Shown here: positions 35,101 through 43,215 of the stretch, piece by piece
Layout: every line of letters starts with the position of its first letter
Numbering within the stretch: position 1 is the first letter of the stretch
Assembly (NCBI GenBank): GCA_964442605.1
Contig: CAYTZR010000002.1
Span: 1 to 64,000 of the forward strand
Origin: Monoglobus sp964442605
GTDB taxonomy: Bacteria; Bacillota; Clostridia; Monoglobales; Monoglobaceae
Direction: 5' to 3'
DNA: 64,000 bases
Translations under genes and position numbers: made by a program
Notes under the pieces: generated by a model
Told to the model about the DNA's origin: nothing
The model's input: the letters and a program-made list of their open reading frames with translations, nothing else
The model's database searches: none

Positions 35101-35858
35101 GCGAGTATGATTCCGCGAGAGTGTTTGAAAGAGCCGGAGCGGAAACGGACGTTCAGATTTTCAGAAATCTTAAGCAGTCTCACGTTGAGGAATCAATCGA
35201 AAGATTTGTAAGGTCTGTGAACGAGGCGCAGATTATTATGATACCGGGCGGCTTCAGCGGCGGTGATGAACCCGACGGCTCGGGCAAGTTTATAAAAGCC
35301 GCGTTTGAAAACGAAAAGCTTAAGGAAGCCGTAATGGAACTGCTTAACAAGCGTGACGGACTTATTTTGGGAATATGTAACGGCTTCCAGGCTCTTGTTA
35401 AGCTGGGGCTTGTGCCGTTTGGCGAGATAATAAGTGTTGACAAAGATTGTCCGACGCTGACCTACAACACTATCGGGCGGCACGTTTCTCAGATAGTTTC
35501 GACAAGGATATCTTCTGTCAAGTCTCCCTGGTTGTCGGGTGTCAGCTTAGGCGATATTCATCAAGTCGCCGTATCACACGGCGAGGGCAGATTTGTCGCG
35601 AGCACGGAGATAATAGAAAAAATGGAGAAAAACGGTCAGATTGCCACACAGTATGTTGATGCCTGCGGTAATCCGACATATGAAATGCCGTATAACCCCA
35701 ACGGCTCCTACTATGCGATTGAGGGCATTACAAGTCCGGACGGCAGAGTTTTCGGAAAAATGGGACATTCGGAGCGTATCGGCGTGAATGTATTTAAGAA
35801 TATAACGGGCAATATTGACCAAAAAATATTCGAAAGCGGAGTAAAATACTTTAAATAA
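32103..35858 (+). CDS. purL: Phosphoribosylformylglycinamidine synthase (single-chain FGAM synthase)
   Basis: 1251 residues, the long form that combines the PurS-like, PurL and PurQ parts. SDHCRHTTFATKL and TEIEPFGGAATCLGGAIRDP are the FGAM-synthase ATP/substrate regions. KDSMSGSFND is in the second AIR-synthase-like half. The C-terminal glutaminase shows PGTNCEYD, GFSGGDEPDGSG, the nucleophile in GICNGFQAL and HGEGRF. It converts FGAR, glutamine and ATP to FGAM in step 4 of purine synthesis. AAGGAG precedes the ATG. First gene of the purine cluster. Confidence 0.96.
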   Translation: MSIKRLFVEKKQGFDIEAKALKTDLIENLGLSGLTDARVINRYDIDGITDDELLKVLPVVYAEPQVDNVIFENLDIPEGDKFFASEYLPGQFDQRADSAAQCTQIMTEGEKPIVRTAKIVILSGTISDEDLAAARDYYINPVESRSASMEKPETLNDKLDEPEDVKTIDGFIEMSDGDLRDLISGLGLAMDEDDIKFCRDYFRNTEKRDPSLTEIRMIDTYWSDHCRHTTFATKLNNVKIKNEFIKGVYNDYLESRKFVYGERKKNICLMDVATIAAKELKKRGVLKALDESEEINACSIEVQVKMTDGKTEDYLVMFKNETHNHPTEIEPFGGAATCLGGAIRDPLSGRSYVYQAMRVTGAGDPRKTLKETMKGKLPQRKLVLGAAEGYSSYGNQIGLATGIVNEIYDEGYVAKRMEIGAVIAAAPKKNVIREAPEPGDVVILLGGMTGRDGCGGATGSSKAHDSSSLETCGAEVQKGNPPVERKLQRLFRKNNVTTMIRRCNDFGAGGVSVAIGELADGLDINLDKVPKKYEGLDGTELAISESQERMAVVVRSSDADRFIAEADKENLEAVVVAVVTESPRLVMHWRGATVCDISREFLNTNGAEKNADVTVTADDFSADMLDFDAKGDSFKEKIYSLMSDLNVCSQKGLVERFDSTIGGGSVFMPYGGKYQLTPQQNMVAKIPVLGGETNTATVMAYGYNPKISKANPFSGAVYAVVDSVTKAVCAGADYKDVYLTFQEYFERLGTDPKRWGKPLAALLGGYYAQEKLSLAAIGGKDSMSGSFNDIDVPPTLVSFAVAPLDASKAVSGEFKGAGNTVYLIKPKYDENNLPDFDSLKQLYDMLYMMISDSGSIIKSAYAVGYGGAIEAVLKAAMGNRLGFEFTECCDKSGLFKACCGSVLLEIEGTKANGTLGDNLETIRLGHTTADGVIRINGEEIAIDDVIAVWQKPLESVYPTRAKYDDVGIKAFSYGERNTAAPAIKTAKPKVFIPAFPGTNCEYDSARVFERAGAETDVQIFRNLKQSHVEESIERFVRSVNEAQIIMIPGGFSGGDEPDGSGKFIKAAFENEKLKEAVMELLNKRDGLILGICNGFQALVKLGLVPFGEIISVDKDCPTLTYNTIGRHVSQIVSTRISSVKSPWLSGVSLGDIHQVAVSHGEGRFVASTEIIEKMEKNGQIATQYVDACGNPTYEMPYNPNGSYYAIEGITSPDGRVFGKMGHSERIGVNVFKNITGNIDQKIFESGVKYFK

Positions 35859-35913
35859 TTAAAAATAATTTAAAATATTTAAAATTATTTATATTATCTT
35901 ATCGGAGGAAGCT

Positions 35914-36732
35914 ATGTCATATATTAAGGCGGCTGAATATATTAGCTCTAAAACTGATTTGTGTCCCAAAATCGCCGTGATTTTGGGTACGGGGCTCGGA
36001 GAGGTTGCGGAAAGCGTAAACAATCCCGTAGTCATTCCGTACAGTGAAATTCCGGGCTTCCCGAGCGTAGATAAAAGCCCGCATAGGTGTCGTGCGGTTA
36101 TAGGTACGGTGGGTTCCGTTCCCGCTGTGTTTATGCAGGGGAGGCTTCATTACTACGAGGGCTTATCTATGAGGGAACTGGTATTTCCCGTTCATATGCT
36201 GAAAGCGTTCGGGATTGAAACCTTAATTCTTACAAACGCGAGCGGAGCTGTTAATACGAGCTTTGCCCCGGGAGACGTGGTTCTGATAGATGATCATATT
36301 AAGCTTGGACTTGACTCGCCCCTTCGCGGCAAAAATCCGGAGGAGCTTGGCGAGAGATTTTTTGATATGACAAACGCGTACGATAAGGGGCTTAAAAAAA
36401 TTGCCGAACGCTGCGCGGAGGAATTACGGATACCGCTTAACAAAGACGTTTACGCCTACATGGCGGGACCGCAGTTCGAAACGCCCGCCGAGATAAGAAT
36501 GCTTAATATAATCGGAGCCGACTTAGTCGGTATGTCCACTGTGCCGGAGGTGATTGCCGCCGCGCACTGCGGAATTAGGGTTTTGGGTCTGTCGGGCGTG
36601 TCGAATATGGCTGCGGGCATAAGCGGAGGCGGCTTAAACAGAGAAGCTATTGAAAACGCCGAACCTTTGCTGCGCAAAAAAATGTCCGCTCTTATAAAAA
36701 ATATAATATACAAAATCGATACGGAGGTATAG
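35914..36732 (+). CDS. Purine nucleoside phosphorylase (trimeric type)
   Basis: 272 residues. ILGTGLGEVAE, the MQGRLHYYEGLSMRE phosphate/ribose segment, LTNASGAVN and MAGPQFETPAEIRML are the class II PNP (inosine/guanosine) motifs; the last could also suit an MTA phosphorylase, but Asn in the purine pocket region favours 6-oxopurines. It splits nucleosides to base plus ribose-1-phosphate. Lying between purL and luxS, it connects purine salvage with S-adenosylhomocysteine recycling. GGAGGA is 5 nt before the ATG. Confidence 0.9.
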   Translation: MSYIKAAEYISSKTDLCPKIAVILGTGLGEVAESVNNPVVIPYSEIPGFPSVDKSPHRCRAVIGTVGSVPAVFMQGRLHYYEGLSMRELVFPVHMLKAFGIETLILTNASGAVNTSFAPGDVVLIDDHIKLGLDSPLRGKNPEELGERFFDMTNAYDKGLKKIAERCAEELRIPLNKDVYAYMAGPQFETPAEIRMLNIIGADLVGMSTVPEVIAAAHCGIRVLGLSGVSNMAAGISGGGLNREAIENAEPLLRKKMSALIKNIIYKIDTEV

Positions 36733-36757
36733 CTCTGTAACATAAGGAGGCGAAAAT

Positions 36758-37216
36758 ATGCGGAGAATAGCCAGCTTTAGCGTTGACCACAGAAAGATAA
36801 AGCCCTGGGTTTACATATCCCGAATTGACGGCGATATAACTACCTATGACATGAGAATGAGAAAGCCGAACACAGGCGATCTGCTTGATAACGCCACTAT
36901 ACATTCGCTGGAGCATCTGTTTGCTACCTTGATAAGGAATTCACGCTTAGGGGACAGTGTTATTTACTTCGGACCCATGGGCTGTCAGACAGGATTTTAT
37001 CTGCTTGTCAGAAACGCGGATAATAAAGAGGTTGTTGATGTGATTAAGCAAATCCTCGGCGATATCGCGGACTATACGGGCGAGATGCCTGGACGCAGCG
37101 AGGTTGAGTGCGGAAACTACCGCAATCTTGACAACGAATTGGCAAAAGCGGAGGCGAAAAGCTATCTTGAGAAAATTAAAAATTTAACCGAAAACGACTT
37201 AAAATACGAGGAATAA
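36758..37216 (+). CDS. luxS: S-ribosylhomocysteine lyase LuxS
   Basis: 152 residues. HSLEHLFATLIR provides the HxxEH metal site (about residues 50-54), GPMGCQTGFYLL the catalytic Cys, and a later Cys in VECGNYRN the third metal ligand. It cleaves S-ribosylhomocysteine to homocysteine and DPD, the autoinducer-2 precursor. It is embedded in the purine cluster, 2 nt before an MTA/SAH deaminase gene; no Pfs nucleosidase, which would make its substrate, is in the window. AAGGAGG lies 7 nt before the ATG. Confidence 0.96.
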   Translation: MRRIASFSVDHRKIKPWVYISRIDGDITTYDMRMRKPNTGDLLDNATIHSLEHLFATLIRNSRLGDSVIYFGPMGCQTGFYLLVRNADNKEVVDVIKQILGDIADYTGEMPGRSEVECGNYRNLDNELAKAEAKSYLEKIKNLTENDLKYEE

Positions 37217-37218
37217 CA

Positions 37219-38433
37219 ATGGGTGATACTTTATTTAAAAATATAACAATTATCACAATGGACGATGACGCGGGAGTAATCCGAAACGGGTATGTATCGA
37301 CTCGCGGCAATAAAATCGAATACGTGGGAGCTAAATGCCCAAACGGCGGTTTTGACAGAGTGATAGACGGCAGCGGCAAGGTTCTTATGCCCGGCTTGAT
37401 AAACGCGCACACTCATCTGGCGATGACTTTGCTGCGCGGTTATGCCGATGATATGAATTTGCAGGATTGGCTGAACGATAAAATTTTCCCGTTTGAGGAG
37501 AAGCTTACGGCGGAGGATATAATACGCGGCAGTGAAATCGGTATCGATGAAATGCTTGCGGGCGGAACCACCTGCTTTAATGATATGTATTTTTTTCAGG
37601 CGGAGACCGGAAGAGTCGCGGCGAAAAAGGGAATACGCGCCGTCCTCAGTGACTGTGTGAACTTTGACGGCTACGACAGAAAGGCTCGGCTTATGGAAGA
37701 AATGGCGGAGGAGTTTAAAAACGAGGATTTAATAACCCTTGCGTTCTCGCCCCACGCTATCTATACCTGCAACTTTGAGACGCTGGAAAAGTGTGCGAAA
37801 TTCGCCAAAAGTCATAATATGCCAATACATACTCACCTTGCCGAGACAAGAACAGAGTTTTCGAACTGTGAGATAGAGCATAATATGACCCCTGCCGAAT
37901 ATATGGAGAGCGCGGGATTGTTTGAAAATCCAACGCTCGCGGCACACTGCGTTGTTGTGACCGACAGTGATCTGGAAATTTTAAAAAGGCATAACGTTAC
38001 CGTTGTTCACAACCCGATAAGCAATTTAAAGCTTGCGTCGGGAGTCGCGCCCGTCACCAAGATGCTTGACGCGGGAATAAACGTGGCGCTTGGAACGGAC
38101 GGCGCGTCCAGCAACAACAGTCTTGATATGTTTGAGGAAATTAAAGTCGCCGCTATTCTTCATAAGGGAACAAATCTCGACCCGACGGCTGTCCCCGCTG
38201 AAACGGCGCTCAAAATGGCGACGGTAAACGGGGCGAAGGCTTTGGGATTTGATAACTTAGGCGTAATCAAGCCGGGGTATCTCGCGGATATGATAGTTGT
38301 AGATTTTGGAGTTCCGCATCTTATGCCGGTTCACAATCCAATCTCAAGCATAGTATATTCCGCGAAGTGCGGTGATGTGGAATATACTATGGTAAACGGA
38401 AAAATAGTATATGAAAGAAATAATAAAAAATAA
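37219..38433 (+). CDS. mtaD: 5'-methylthioadenosine/S-adenosylhomocysteine deaminase
   Basis: 404 residues of the amidohydrolase superfamily. NAHTHLAMTLLRGYADDMNL holds the first metal His pair, HTHLAETRTE and AAHCVVVTD the next ligands, and LGTDGASSNNSLDMFEE the final Asp. That combination is diagnostic of MtaD/SAH deaminases (guanine and ATZ/TRZ relatives differ at these sites). It deaminates SAH or MTA to inosyl products. It lies 2 nt after luxS, so two routes for SAH disposal may be on one transcript. Confidence 0.87.
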   Translation: MGDTLFKNITIITMDDDAGVIRNGYVSTRGNKIEYVGAKCPNGGFDRVIDGSGKVLMPGLINAHTHLAMTLLRGYADDMNLQDWLNDKIFPFEEKLTAEDIIRGSEIGIDEMLAGGTTCFNDMYFFQAETGRVAAKKGIRAVLSDCVNFDGYDRKARLMEEMAEEFKNEDLITLAFSPHAIYTCNFETLEKCAKFAKSHNMPIHTHLAETRTEFSNCEIEHNMTPAEYMESAGLFENPTLAAHCVVVTDSDLEILKRHNVTVVHNPISNLKLASGVAPVTKMLDAGINVALGTDGASSNNSLDMFEEIKVAAILHKGTNLDPTAVPAETALKMATVNGAKALGFDNLGVIKPGYLADMIVVDFGVPHLMPVHNPISSIVYSAKCGDVEYTMVNGKIVYERNNKK

Positions 38434-38456
38434 AGAAATAATAAAAGAAATAATAT

Positions 38457-38480
38457 ATTAAAAATAAGCTTATTTTTAAT
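38457..38480. repeat. Perfect 24-bp AT-rich palindrome before purE
   Basis: The two 12-nt halves (ATTAAAAATAAG and CTTATTTTTAAT) are exact reverse complements centred on AAGCTT. It lies 20 nt before the purE start and could act as a weak terminator, mRNA processing site or operator. Confidence 0.6.
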
Positions 38481-38500
38481 ATTGATATGGAGGTATTAAG

Positions 38501-38998
38501 GTGGCAAAGGTTGCAATTGTTATGGGAAGTAATTCCGATTTACCGGTAGTTCGGGGCGCGATTGACGTACTCAAGTCCTTCGGCGTTGATTTTGAGGCGC
38601 ACGTAATTTCGGCTCACAGAACGCCGGCTCGCGCCGAGGAATTCGCGAGGACTGCAAAGGAAAGCGGTGTAAAGGTCATTATTGCCGCAGCGGGGAAGGC
38701 GGCTCACTTGGGCGGTGTTATCGCGGCGTATACCACATTGCCGGTCATTGCTCTGCCCATCAAATCATCGTTTATGGACGGTCTTGACTCGCTGCTGTCA
38801 ATGGTTCAGATGCCAACCGGCATTCCCGTGGCGGCTGTCGGTGTAAACGCTTCCGATAACGCGGGAATATTAGCGGTTCAGATGCTGGCTTTGTCCGACA
38901 ATACGCTCTCCGATAAGCTGGAGAGATATAAAGAGGACATGGCAAAGGCTGTCGAGGATAAGGATAAAAAGCTGCAGGCGGAACTGCTTAAGGCGTAA
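38501..38998 (+). CDS. purE: N5-carboxyaminoimidazole ribonucleotide mutase (class I PurE)
   Basis: 165 residues from GTG 38501 (GGAGGT 7 nt upstream). VAIVMGSNSDLPVV, SAHRTPAR and AAGKAAHLGGVIAAYT are the class I PurE signatures. It moves the carboxylate of N5-CAIR to give CAIR, working with PurK, which is not present here. Next in line is purM. Confidence 0.96.
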   Translation: MAKVAIVMGSNSDLPVVRGAIDVLKSFGVDFEAHVISAHRTPARAEEFARTAKESGVKVIIAAAGKAAHLGGVIAAYTTLPVIALPIKSSFMDGLDSLLSMVQMPTGIPVAAVGVNASDNAGILAVQMLALSDNTLSDKLERYKEDMAKAVEDKDKKLQAELLKA

Positions 38999-39025
38999 AA
39001 ACTATAATATTATGGAGGATATGTA

Positions 39026-40063
39026 ATGAGCGAAGCGTACAAAAATGCGGGTGTAGATGTTGAGGCGGGCTATAAATCCGTTGAGCTTATTAAAGAACAC
39101 GTAAAGAGAACCGATATTCCCGGTGTGCTTTCCGGTATTGGCGGCTTTGGCGGCTTGTTTGAGCTTGGCGGCGGTTATAAAAACCCGGTGCTTGTTTCCG
39201 GTACGGACGGAGTGGGGACAAAGCTGAAGCTGGCTTTTATTATGGACAAGCATGACACCGTCGGACAGGATTGCGTTGCGATGTGTGTAAACGATATTGT
39301 TTGCGGCGGCGCAAAGCCCTTGTTCTTCTTAGACTATATCGCGGTGGGCAAAAACGTCCCCGAGAAAATTGCCGATATAGTAAAGGGTATATCAGACGGC
39401 TGCGTTAAAGCCGGCTGCGCGTTGGTCGGCGGCGAGACGGCGGAGCATCCAGGTCTTATGCCGGAGGATGAGTATGACCTTGCCGGCTTTACTGTCGGTA
39501 TTGTCGATAAGGATAAAATCATTGACGGCAGCCGTATTGAAGTCGGTGATGCTATAATCGGCATCCGCTCATCGGGCGTTCACAGCAACGGTTATTCGCT
39601 GGTGAGAAAGGTGTTTAATATAGACGACAGCGAGGAGTGTGCTGATAATTTAAAAAAATATGATGACGAGCTCGGAGCGTCACTCGGCGAAACACTCCTC
39701 ACACCCACCAAAATTTACGTAAAGCCCATGCTGGCGGCAATCGGAGCGGTTGATGTTAAAGCGGTGTCGCATATAACCGGCGGAGGCTTTTACGAGAATG
39801 TACCCAGAATGTTAAAGGACGGCACAAGGGCGAGGATAAACAAAAACAGCTTCGAAATTCCGGCGATATTCGGTAAGCTTCAAAGGCTCGGGAATATTTC
39901 TGAGCATGATATGTTTAACACCTATAACATGGGTATAGGCATGATGTTTGTCGTACCAAAGGAAGAGGCTGACAAGGCTGTACGTACCATAGATAACAGC
40001 GGAGAAAAGGCGTTTGTTGTCGGGGAGATAATAAGCGGCGATAAGGGCGTTGATATTGTATAA
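39026..40063 (+). CDS. purM: Phosphoribosylformylglycinamidine cyclo-ligase
   Basis: 345 residues. YKNAGVDVEAGYKSVELIK, VSGTDGVGTKLKLAF, GAKPLFFLDYIA and VGGETAEHPG are conserved AIR-synthetase motifs. It makes aminoimidazole ribonucleotide from FGAM and ATP. TGGAGG sits about 9 nt before the ATG. It is part of purL-purE-purM-purN. Confidence 0.97.
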   Translation: MSEAYKNAGVDVEAGYKSVELIKEHVKRTDIPGVLSGIGGFGGLFELGGGYKNPVLVSGTDGVGTKLKLAFIMDKHDTVGQDCVAMCVNDIVCGGAKPLFFLDYIAVGKNVPEKIADIVKGISDGCVKAGCALVGGETAEHPGLMPEDEYDLAGFTVGIVDKDKIIDGSRIEVGDAIIGIRSSGVHSNGYSLVRKVFNIDDSEECADNLKKYDDELGASLGETLLTPTKIYVKPMLAAIGAVDVKAVSHITGGGFYENVPRMLKDGTRARINKNSFEIPAIFGKLQRLGNISEHDMFNTYNMGIGMMFVVPKEEADKAVRTIDNSGEKAFVVGEIISGDKGVDIV

Positions 40064-40084
40064 AAATCGGACGGAGGCTTGAAT

Positions 40085-40681
40085 ATGAAGAATATCGGAG
40101 TTTTAATATCGGGCGGCGGAACCAATCTGCAGGCTCTCATTGACGCACAGGGTTCTGTCATTAAGAGCGGCAGGATAGTGTGCGTGTGTTCAAACAGCTT
40201 AAACGCCTACGGCTTAAAGCGCGCGGAAAAGGCGGGCATACCCACAAGGGTTATACGCAAGAATGCCGATTGCGGCGGCGATGATGAGGAGTTTAGCCGC
40301 AGAATTTGCGATTATATGAGCGAAATGCATGTTGATGTTGTTGTCCTCGCGGGCTTTATGGCGATTTTCGGAGGAAAGCTGCTAAAGGAGTATTCAAACA
40401 GAATTATTAATATTCATCCGTCGCTTATTCCGTCGTTTTGCGGCAAGGGAATGTATGGACTTCACGTTCACGAGGCGGCGCTCAACTACGGAGTTAAGGT
40501 TACGGGCGCGACGGTACACCTTGTAAACGAGATTGTTGACGGCGGAAAAATACTCTTGCAAAAGCCGGTAGCCGTCCATGACGGCGATACGCCGGAAACT
40601 CTGCAAAAACGTGTCATGGAAGAAGCGGAGTGGATAATTCTGCCGCGGGCTGTTGAAATGGTGTGCAGCGGCATGGTTTAA
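40085..40681 (+). CDS. purN: Phosphoribosylglycinamide formyltransferase
   Basis: 198 residues from ATG 40085 (GGAGG ends 7 nt upstream; a TTG at 40079 is too close). GVLISGGGTNLQALID is the phosphate loop. NIHPSLIPSF with G-x-HVHEAAL contains the catalytic His and Asn, and VTGATVHLVNEIVDGGKIL the catalytic Asp region. It transfers the formyl group from 10-formyl-THF to GAR. Step 3 enzyme, following purM by 21 nt. Confidence 0.96.
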   Translation: MKNIGVLISGGGTNLQALIDAQGSVIKSGRIVCVCSNSLNAYGLKRAEKAGIPTRVIRKNADCGGDDEEFSRRICDYMSEMHVDVVVLAGFMAIFGGKLLKEYSNRIINIHPSLIPSFCGKGMYGLHVHEAALNYGVKVTGATVHLVNEIVDGGKILLQKPVAVHDGDTPETLQKRVMEEAEWIILPRAVEMVCSGMV

Positions 40682-40748
40682 ACGACTTTAATTAAAATTT
40701 AAATAAATTAAAATAAGTTTAAAACAGCTTAAAAAAGGAGGATATGTC

Positions 40749-41462
40749 ATGAAAAAAATTGATATTTATGAAGAATTGAAAAACAACGACTATCCCGGCA
40801 GAGGCATAGTAATCGGTAAAAGCGCCGACGGAAGAAACGCGGTTTGCGCCTATTTTATTATGGGCAGAAGCGTAAACAGCCGTAACCGCGTATTTATTGA
40901 GGACGGCGACGGTATTCGCACCGAGGCTTATGACCCGTCAAAGCTTGAGGATCCGCATTTGATTATTTATGCCCCTGTACGTGTTCTTGGAAACAAGACG
41001 ATTGTTACAAACGGTGACCAGACGGATACGATTTACAAGCTGATGAACCAGCAGATGACGTTTGAGCAAAGCCTGAGGACAAGAGAGTTTGAAGATGACG
41101 CGCCGAATTATACACCGAGGATTTCCGGTATCATAAAGACGGAGGACGGCGGCTTTAATTACGCGTTGTCGATTTTAAAGAGCGCGAACGGCAACCCCGA
41201 TTCTTGTCAGAGATACACCTTCTCATATATGGACCCGATTGCGGGCGAGGGACGTTTTATCTATACATATATGGGTGACGGCGAGCCGCTTCCGTCATTC
41301 GAGGGAGAGCCGAAGTTAGTATCTGTTCCGGATGATATTGACGAGTTTGCCGAAAGCCTTTGGAACGCGCTTAACGAGGATAACAAGGTTTCTCTGTTCG
41401 TGAGATTTATTGACCTTGAAACAGGAAAAACGAGGTCTAAAATAATTAATAAAAATGTGTAG
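40749..41462 (+). CDS. PurO-type IMP cyclohydrolase
   Basis: 237 residues. YFIMGRSVNSRNRVFIEDGD near residue 30 and the NYTPRISG segment are signatures of the archaeal-type PurO IMP cyclohydrolase family (IMP_cyclohyd). It would close FAICAR to IMP, the last step of purine synthesis. It stands immediately before a stand-alone AICAR transformylase, replacing the fused bacterial PurH. AAAGGAGG lies 7 nt before the ATG. The family call is firm; the activity is inferred from position and family. Confidence 0.85.
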   Translation: MKKIDIYEELKNNDYPGRGIVIGKSADGRNAVCAYFIMGRSVNSRNRVFIEDGDGIRTEAYDPSKLEDPHLIIYAPVRVLGNKTIVTNGDQTDTIYKLMNQQMTFEQSLRTREFEDDAPNYTPRISGIIKTEDGGFNYALSILKSANGNPDSCQRYTFSYMDPIAGEGRFIYTYMGDGEPLPSFEGEPKLVSVPDDIDEFAESLWNALNEDNKVSLFVRFIDLETGKTRSKIINKNV

Positions 41463-41522
41463 CTCATACAGAATTAATTAAAAATTAAATTTTTCAGATA
41501 TACAAACGAAAGGACGACAAAA

Positions 41523-42701
41523 ATGAATGAGATGCAACTAAAATACGGCTGTAACCCTAACCAAAAGCCATCGAGAGTATTTATGAATGACGGCAGCGAT
41601 TTACCTATTACCGTTCTTTGCGGCAAGCCGGGATATATTAATCTTCTTGACGCGCTGAACGGCTGGCAGCTTGTTAAGGAGCTTAAAAAGGCAACGGGAC
41701 TGCCCGCCGCGACTTCTTTTAAGCATGTATCGCCTGCCGGCGCGGCGGTGGGACTTCCGCTTTCGGACACATTAAAGAAGATATATTTTGTTGATGAGTC
41801 GGCGGAGCTGACCCCGCTTGCCAACGCATACGCGCGAGCGAGAGGCGCGGACAGAATGTCATCGTTCGGTGATTTTATCGCTCTTTCGGACGAATGCGAC
41901 AAGGCGACTGCGCTTCTTATTAAGAAAGAGGTATCAGACGGCGTAATCGCGCTGGGATACAGCGATGAGGCTCTTGAAATTCTCAAGTCTAAGAAAAAGG
42001 GGAACTATAATATTATTAAGATTGATTCTGATTATGTTCCCGCCGAAATTGAAAGAAAGCAGGTTTTCGGCGTGACCTTTGAGCAGGGAAGGAACGAGCT
42101 TGATATCAATGATGGGCTTTTGTCAAACGTTGTCACTGAGAACAAGACTCTTTCGGATGAAGCGAAGCGAGACCTTAAGATTGCGCTTATTACGCTTAAG
42201 TATACGCAGTCAAACAGTGTTTGCTACGCGAAGGACGGACAGGCAATCGGTATAGGCGCGGGACAGCAGTCGCGTATTCATTGCACAAGGCTTGCCGGAA
42301 ACAAGGCGGACATATGGTGGCTCAGGCAAGCGCCTCAGGTTCTCGCGCTTGAATTTGTCGATGGTATAAAGAGAGCCGACAGAGACAATGCGATCGATGT
42401 ATATATTTCCGATGAATATATGGACGTTTTGGCGGACGGCATATGGGAGACAAGGTTTAAGACAAAGCCTCCGGTGTTTACAAAGGAGGAGCAGCGCGAG
42501 TGGCTAAAGAAGAACACAAACGTTTCCCTTGGCAGCGACGCGTTCTTCCCGTTCGGCGATAATATCGAAAGAGCGCATAAGTCGGGCGTAACCTCCATAG
42601 CGCAGCCGGGCGGCTCAATCAGGGATGATAACGTAATCAAAACCTGCGACGCTTACGGCATAGCAATGGCGTTTACGGGCATTCGACTGTTCCATCATTA
42701 A
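41523..42701 (+). CDS. Stand-alone AICAR formyltransferase (PurH C-terminal-type)
   Basis: 392 residues. LKYGCNPNQKPSRVF, ATSFKHVSPAGAAVG (Lys-His catalytic pair), LTPLANAYARARGADRMSSFGDFIAL, LKYTQSNSVCYAKDGQAIGIGAGQQSRIHCTRLAG and SDAFFPFGDNI are AICARFT motifs of PurH. The N-terminal MGS-like IMP cyclohydrolase domain of normal PurH is missing, and PurO next door supplies that step. It makes FAICAR from AICAR and 10-formyl-THF. Last gene of the operon, followed by a strong terminator. Confidence 0.92.
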   Translation: MNEMQLKYGCNPNQKPSRVFMNDGSDLPITVLCGKPGYINLLDALNGWQLVKELKKATGLPAATSFKHVSPAGAAVGLPLSDTLKKIYFVDESAELTPLANAYARARGADRMSSFGDFIALSDECDKATALLIKKEVSDGVIALGYSDEALEILKSKKKGNYNIIKIDSDYVPAEIERKQVFGVTFEQGRNELDINDGLLSNVVTENKTLSDEAKRDLKIALITLKYTQSNSVCYAKDGQAIGIGAGQQSRIHCTRLAGNKADIWWLRQAPQVLALEFVDGIKRADRDNAIDVYISDEYMDVLADGIWETRFKTKPPVFTKEEQREWLKKNTNVSLGSDAFFPFGDNIERAHKSGVTSIAQPGGSIRDDNVIKTCDAYGIAMAFTGIRLFHH

Positions 42702-42714
42702 TACTATACAACCC

Positions 42715-42748
42715 ACTCAAGCCCGCTTTTGGGCTTGAGTGATTTTTT
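42715..42748 (+). terminator. Intrinsic terminator of the purine operon
   Basis: ACTCAAGCCC (42715-42724) and GGGCTTGAGT (42731-42740), 6-nt loop, followed by GATTTTTT. Confidence 0.92.
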
Positions 42749-42833
42749 AGCTGAATTTAAATTGAATTTTGTATTAAAATTTGATATTGCAATTTAGGAA
42801 ATGAAAATTGCGAAAAAACGGCAAAATTAGGTA

Positions 42834-42862
42834 TTGTGCAAAACTGATTTTTGTGGTATAAT
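42834..42862 (+). promoter_or_regulatory. Promoter of tRNA-Arg
   Basis: TTGTGC (42834-42839), a 17-nt spacer and TATAAT (42857-42862), 16 nt before the mature tRNA. Confidence 0.6.
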
Positions 42863-42877
42863 ATTTGCATTGAATAT

Positions 42878-42954
42878 GTGTCCGTAGCTCAGCTGGATAG
42901 AGTGTCAGACTCCGACTCTGAAGGTCACGGGTTCAAATCCCGTCGGGCATACCA
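42878..42954 (+). tRNA. tRNA-Arg (anticodon CCG)
   Basis: A 77-nt cloverleaf with the 3' CCA encoded. Acceptor GTGTCCG / CGGGCAT (two G-U pairs), D-arm GCTC, anticodon stem TCAGA / TCTGA with loop CTCCGAC (anticodon CCG at positions 34-36, reading CGG), and T-arm ACGGGTTCAAATCCCGT. It has its own promoter. Confidence 0.93.
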
Positions 42955-42969
42955 CGTTGTTTATTAAAA

Positions 42970-43027
42970 TTTATAAGGCATGAACCTGATGCGCAGCTCC
43001 GGTCAATTTCGCCCGCCGAACCCGGCG
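42970..43027 (+). repeat. Dispersed repeat, copy 1 (inverted partner at 45246-45304)
   Basis: Starts TTTATAAGGCATGAACCTG and contains GCGCAGCTCCGGTCA and CGCCGAACCC. The reverse complement of 45246-45304 matches it at roughly 85-90% with one or two small gaps. The pair flanks the array and enolase. Confidence 0.75.
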
Positions 43028-43029
43028 CA

Positions 43030-43104
43030 GCAAAGCTTTTGCGACTTTACTGCCGCTTAAGAAGTGGCGGCACACCGTAGGCGGCAAAGTCGCAAAAGCT
43101 TTGC
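43030..43104. repeat. Long hairpin, 19-bp perfect stem
   Basis: GCAAAGCTTTTGCGACTTT (43030-43048) is exactly complementary to AAAGTCGCAAAAGCTTTGC (43086-43104), with GCCGC/GCGGC extending the stem after a small bulge. A single copy of the right arm recurs at 45151-45170 and a partial one at 44929-44940. Confidence 0.8.
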
Positions 43105-43215
43105 AAGCACATTAATTATGTTACTTTTTTCTAAAGAAAGTGCCATAAGTACAAGCGGCATGCTCTTAATTATTCAGTTTGCCGTCCGCAGGAGATACAA
43201 TAAACGATATTATAT

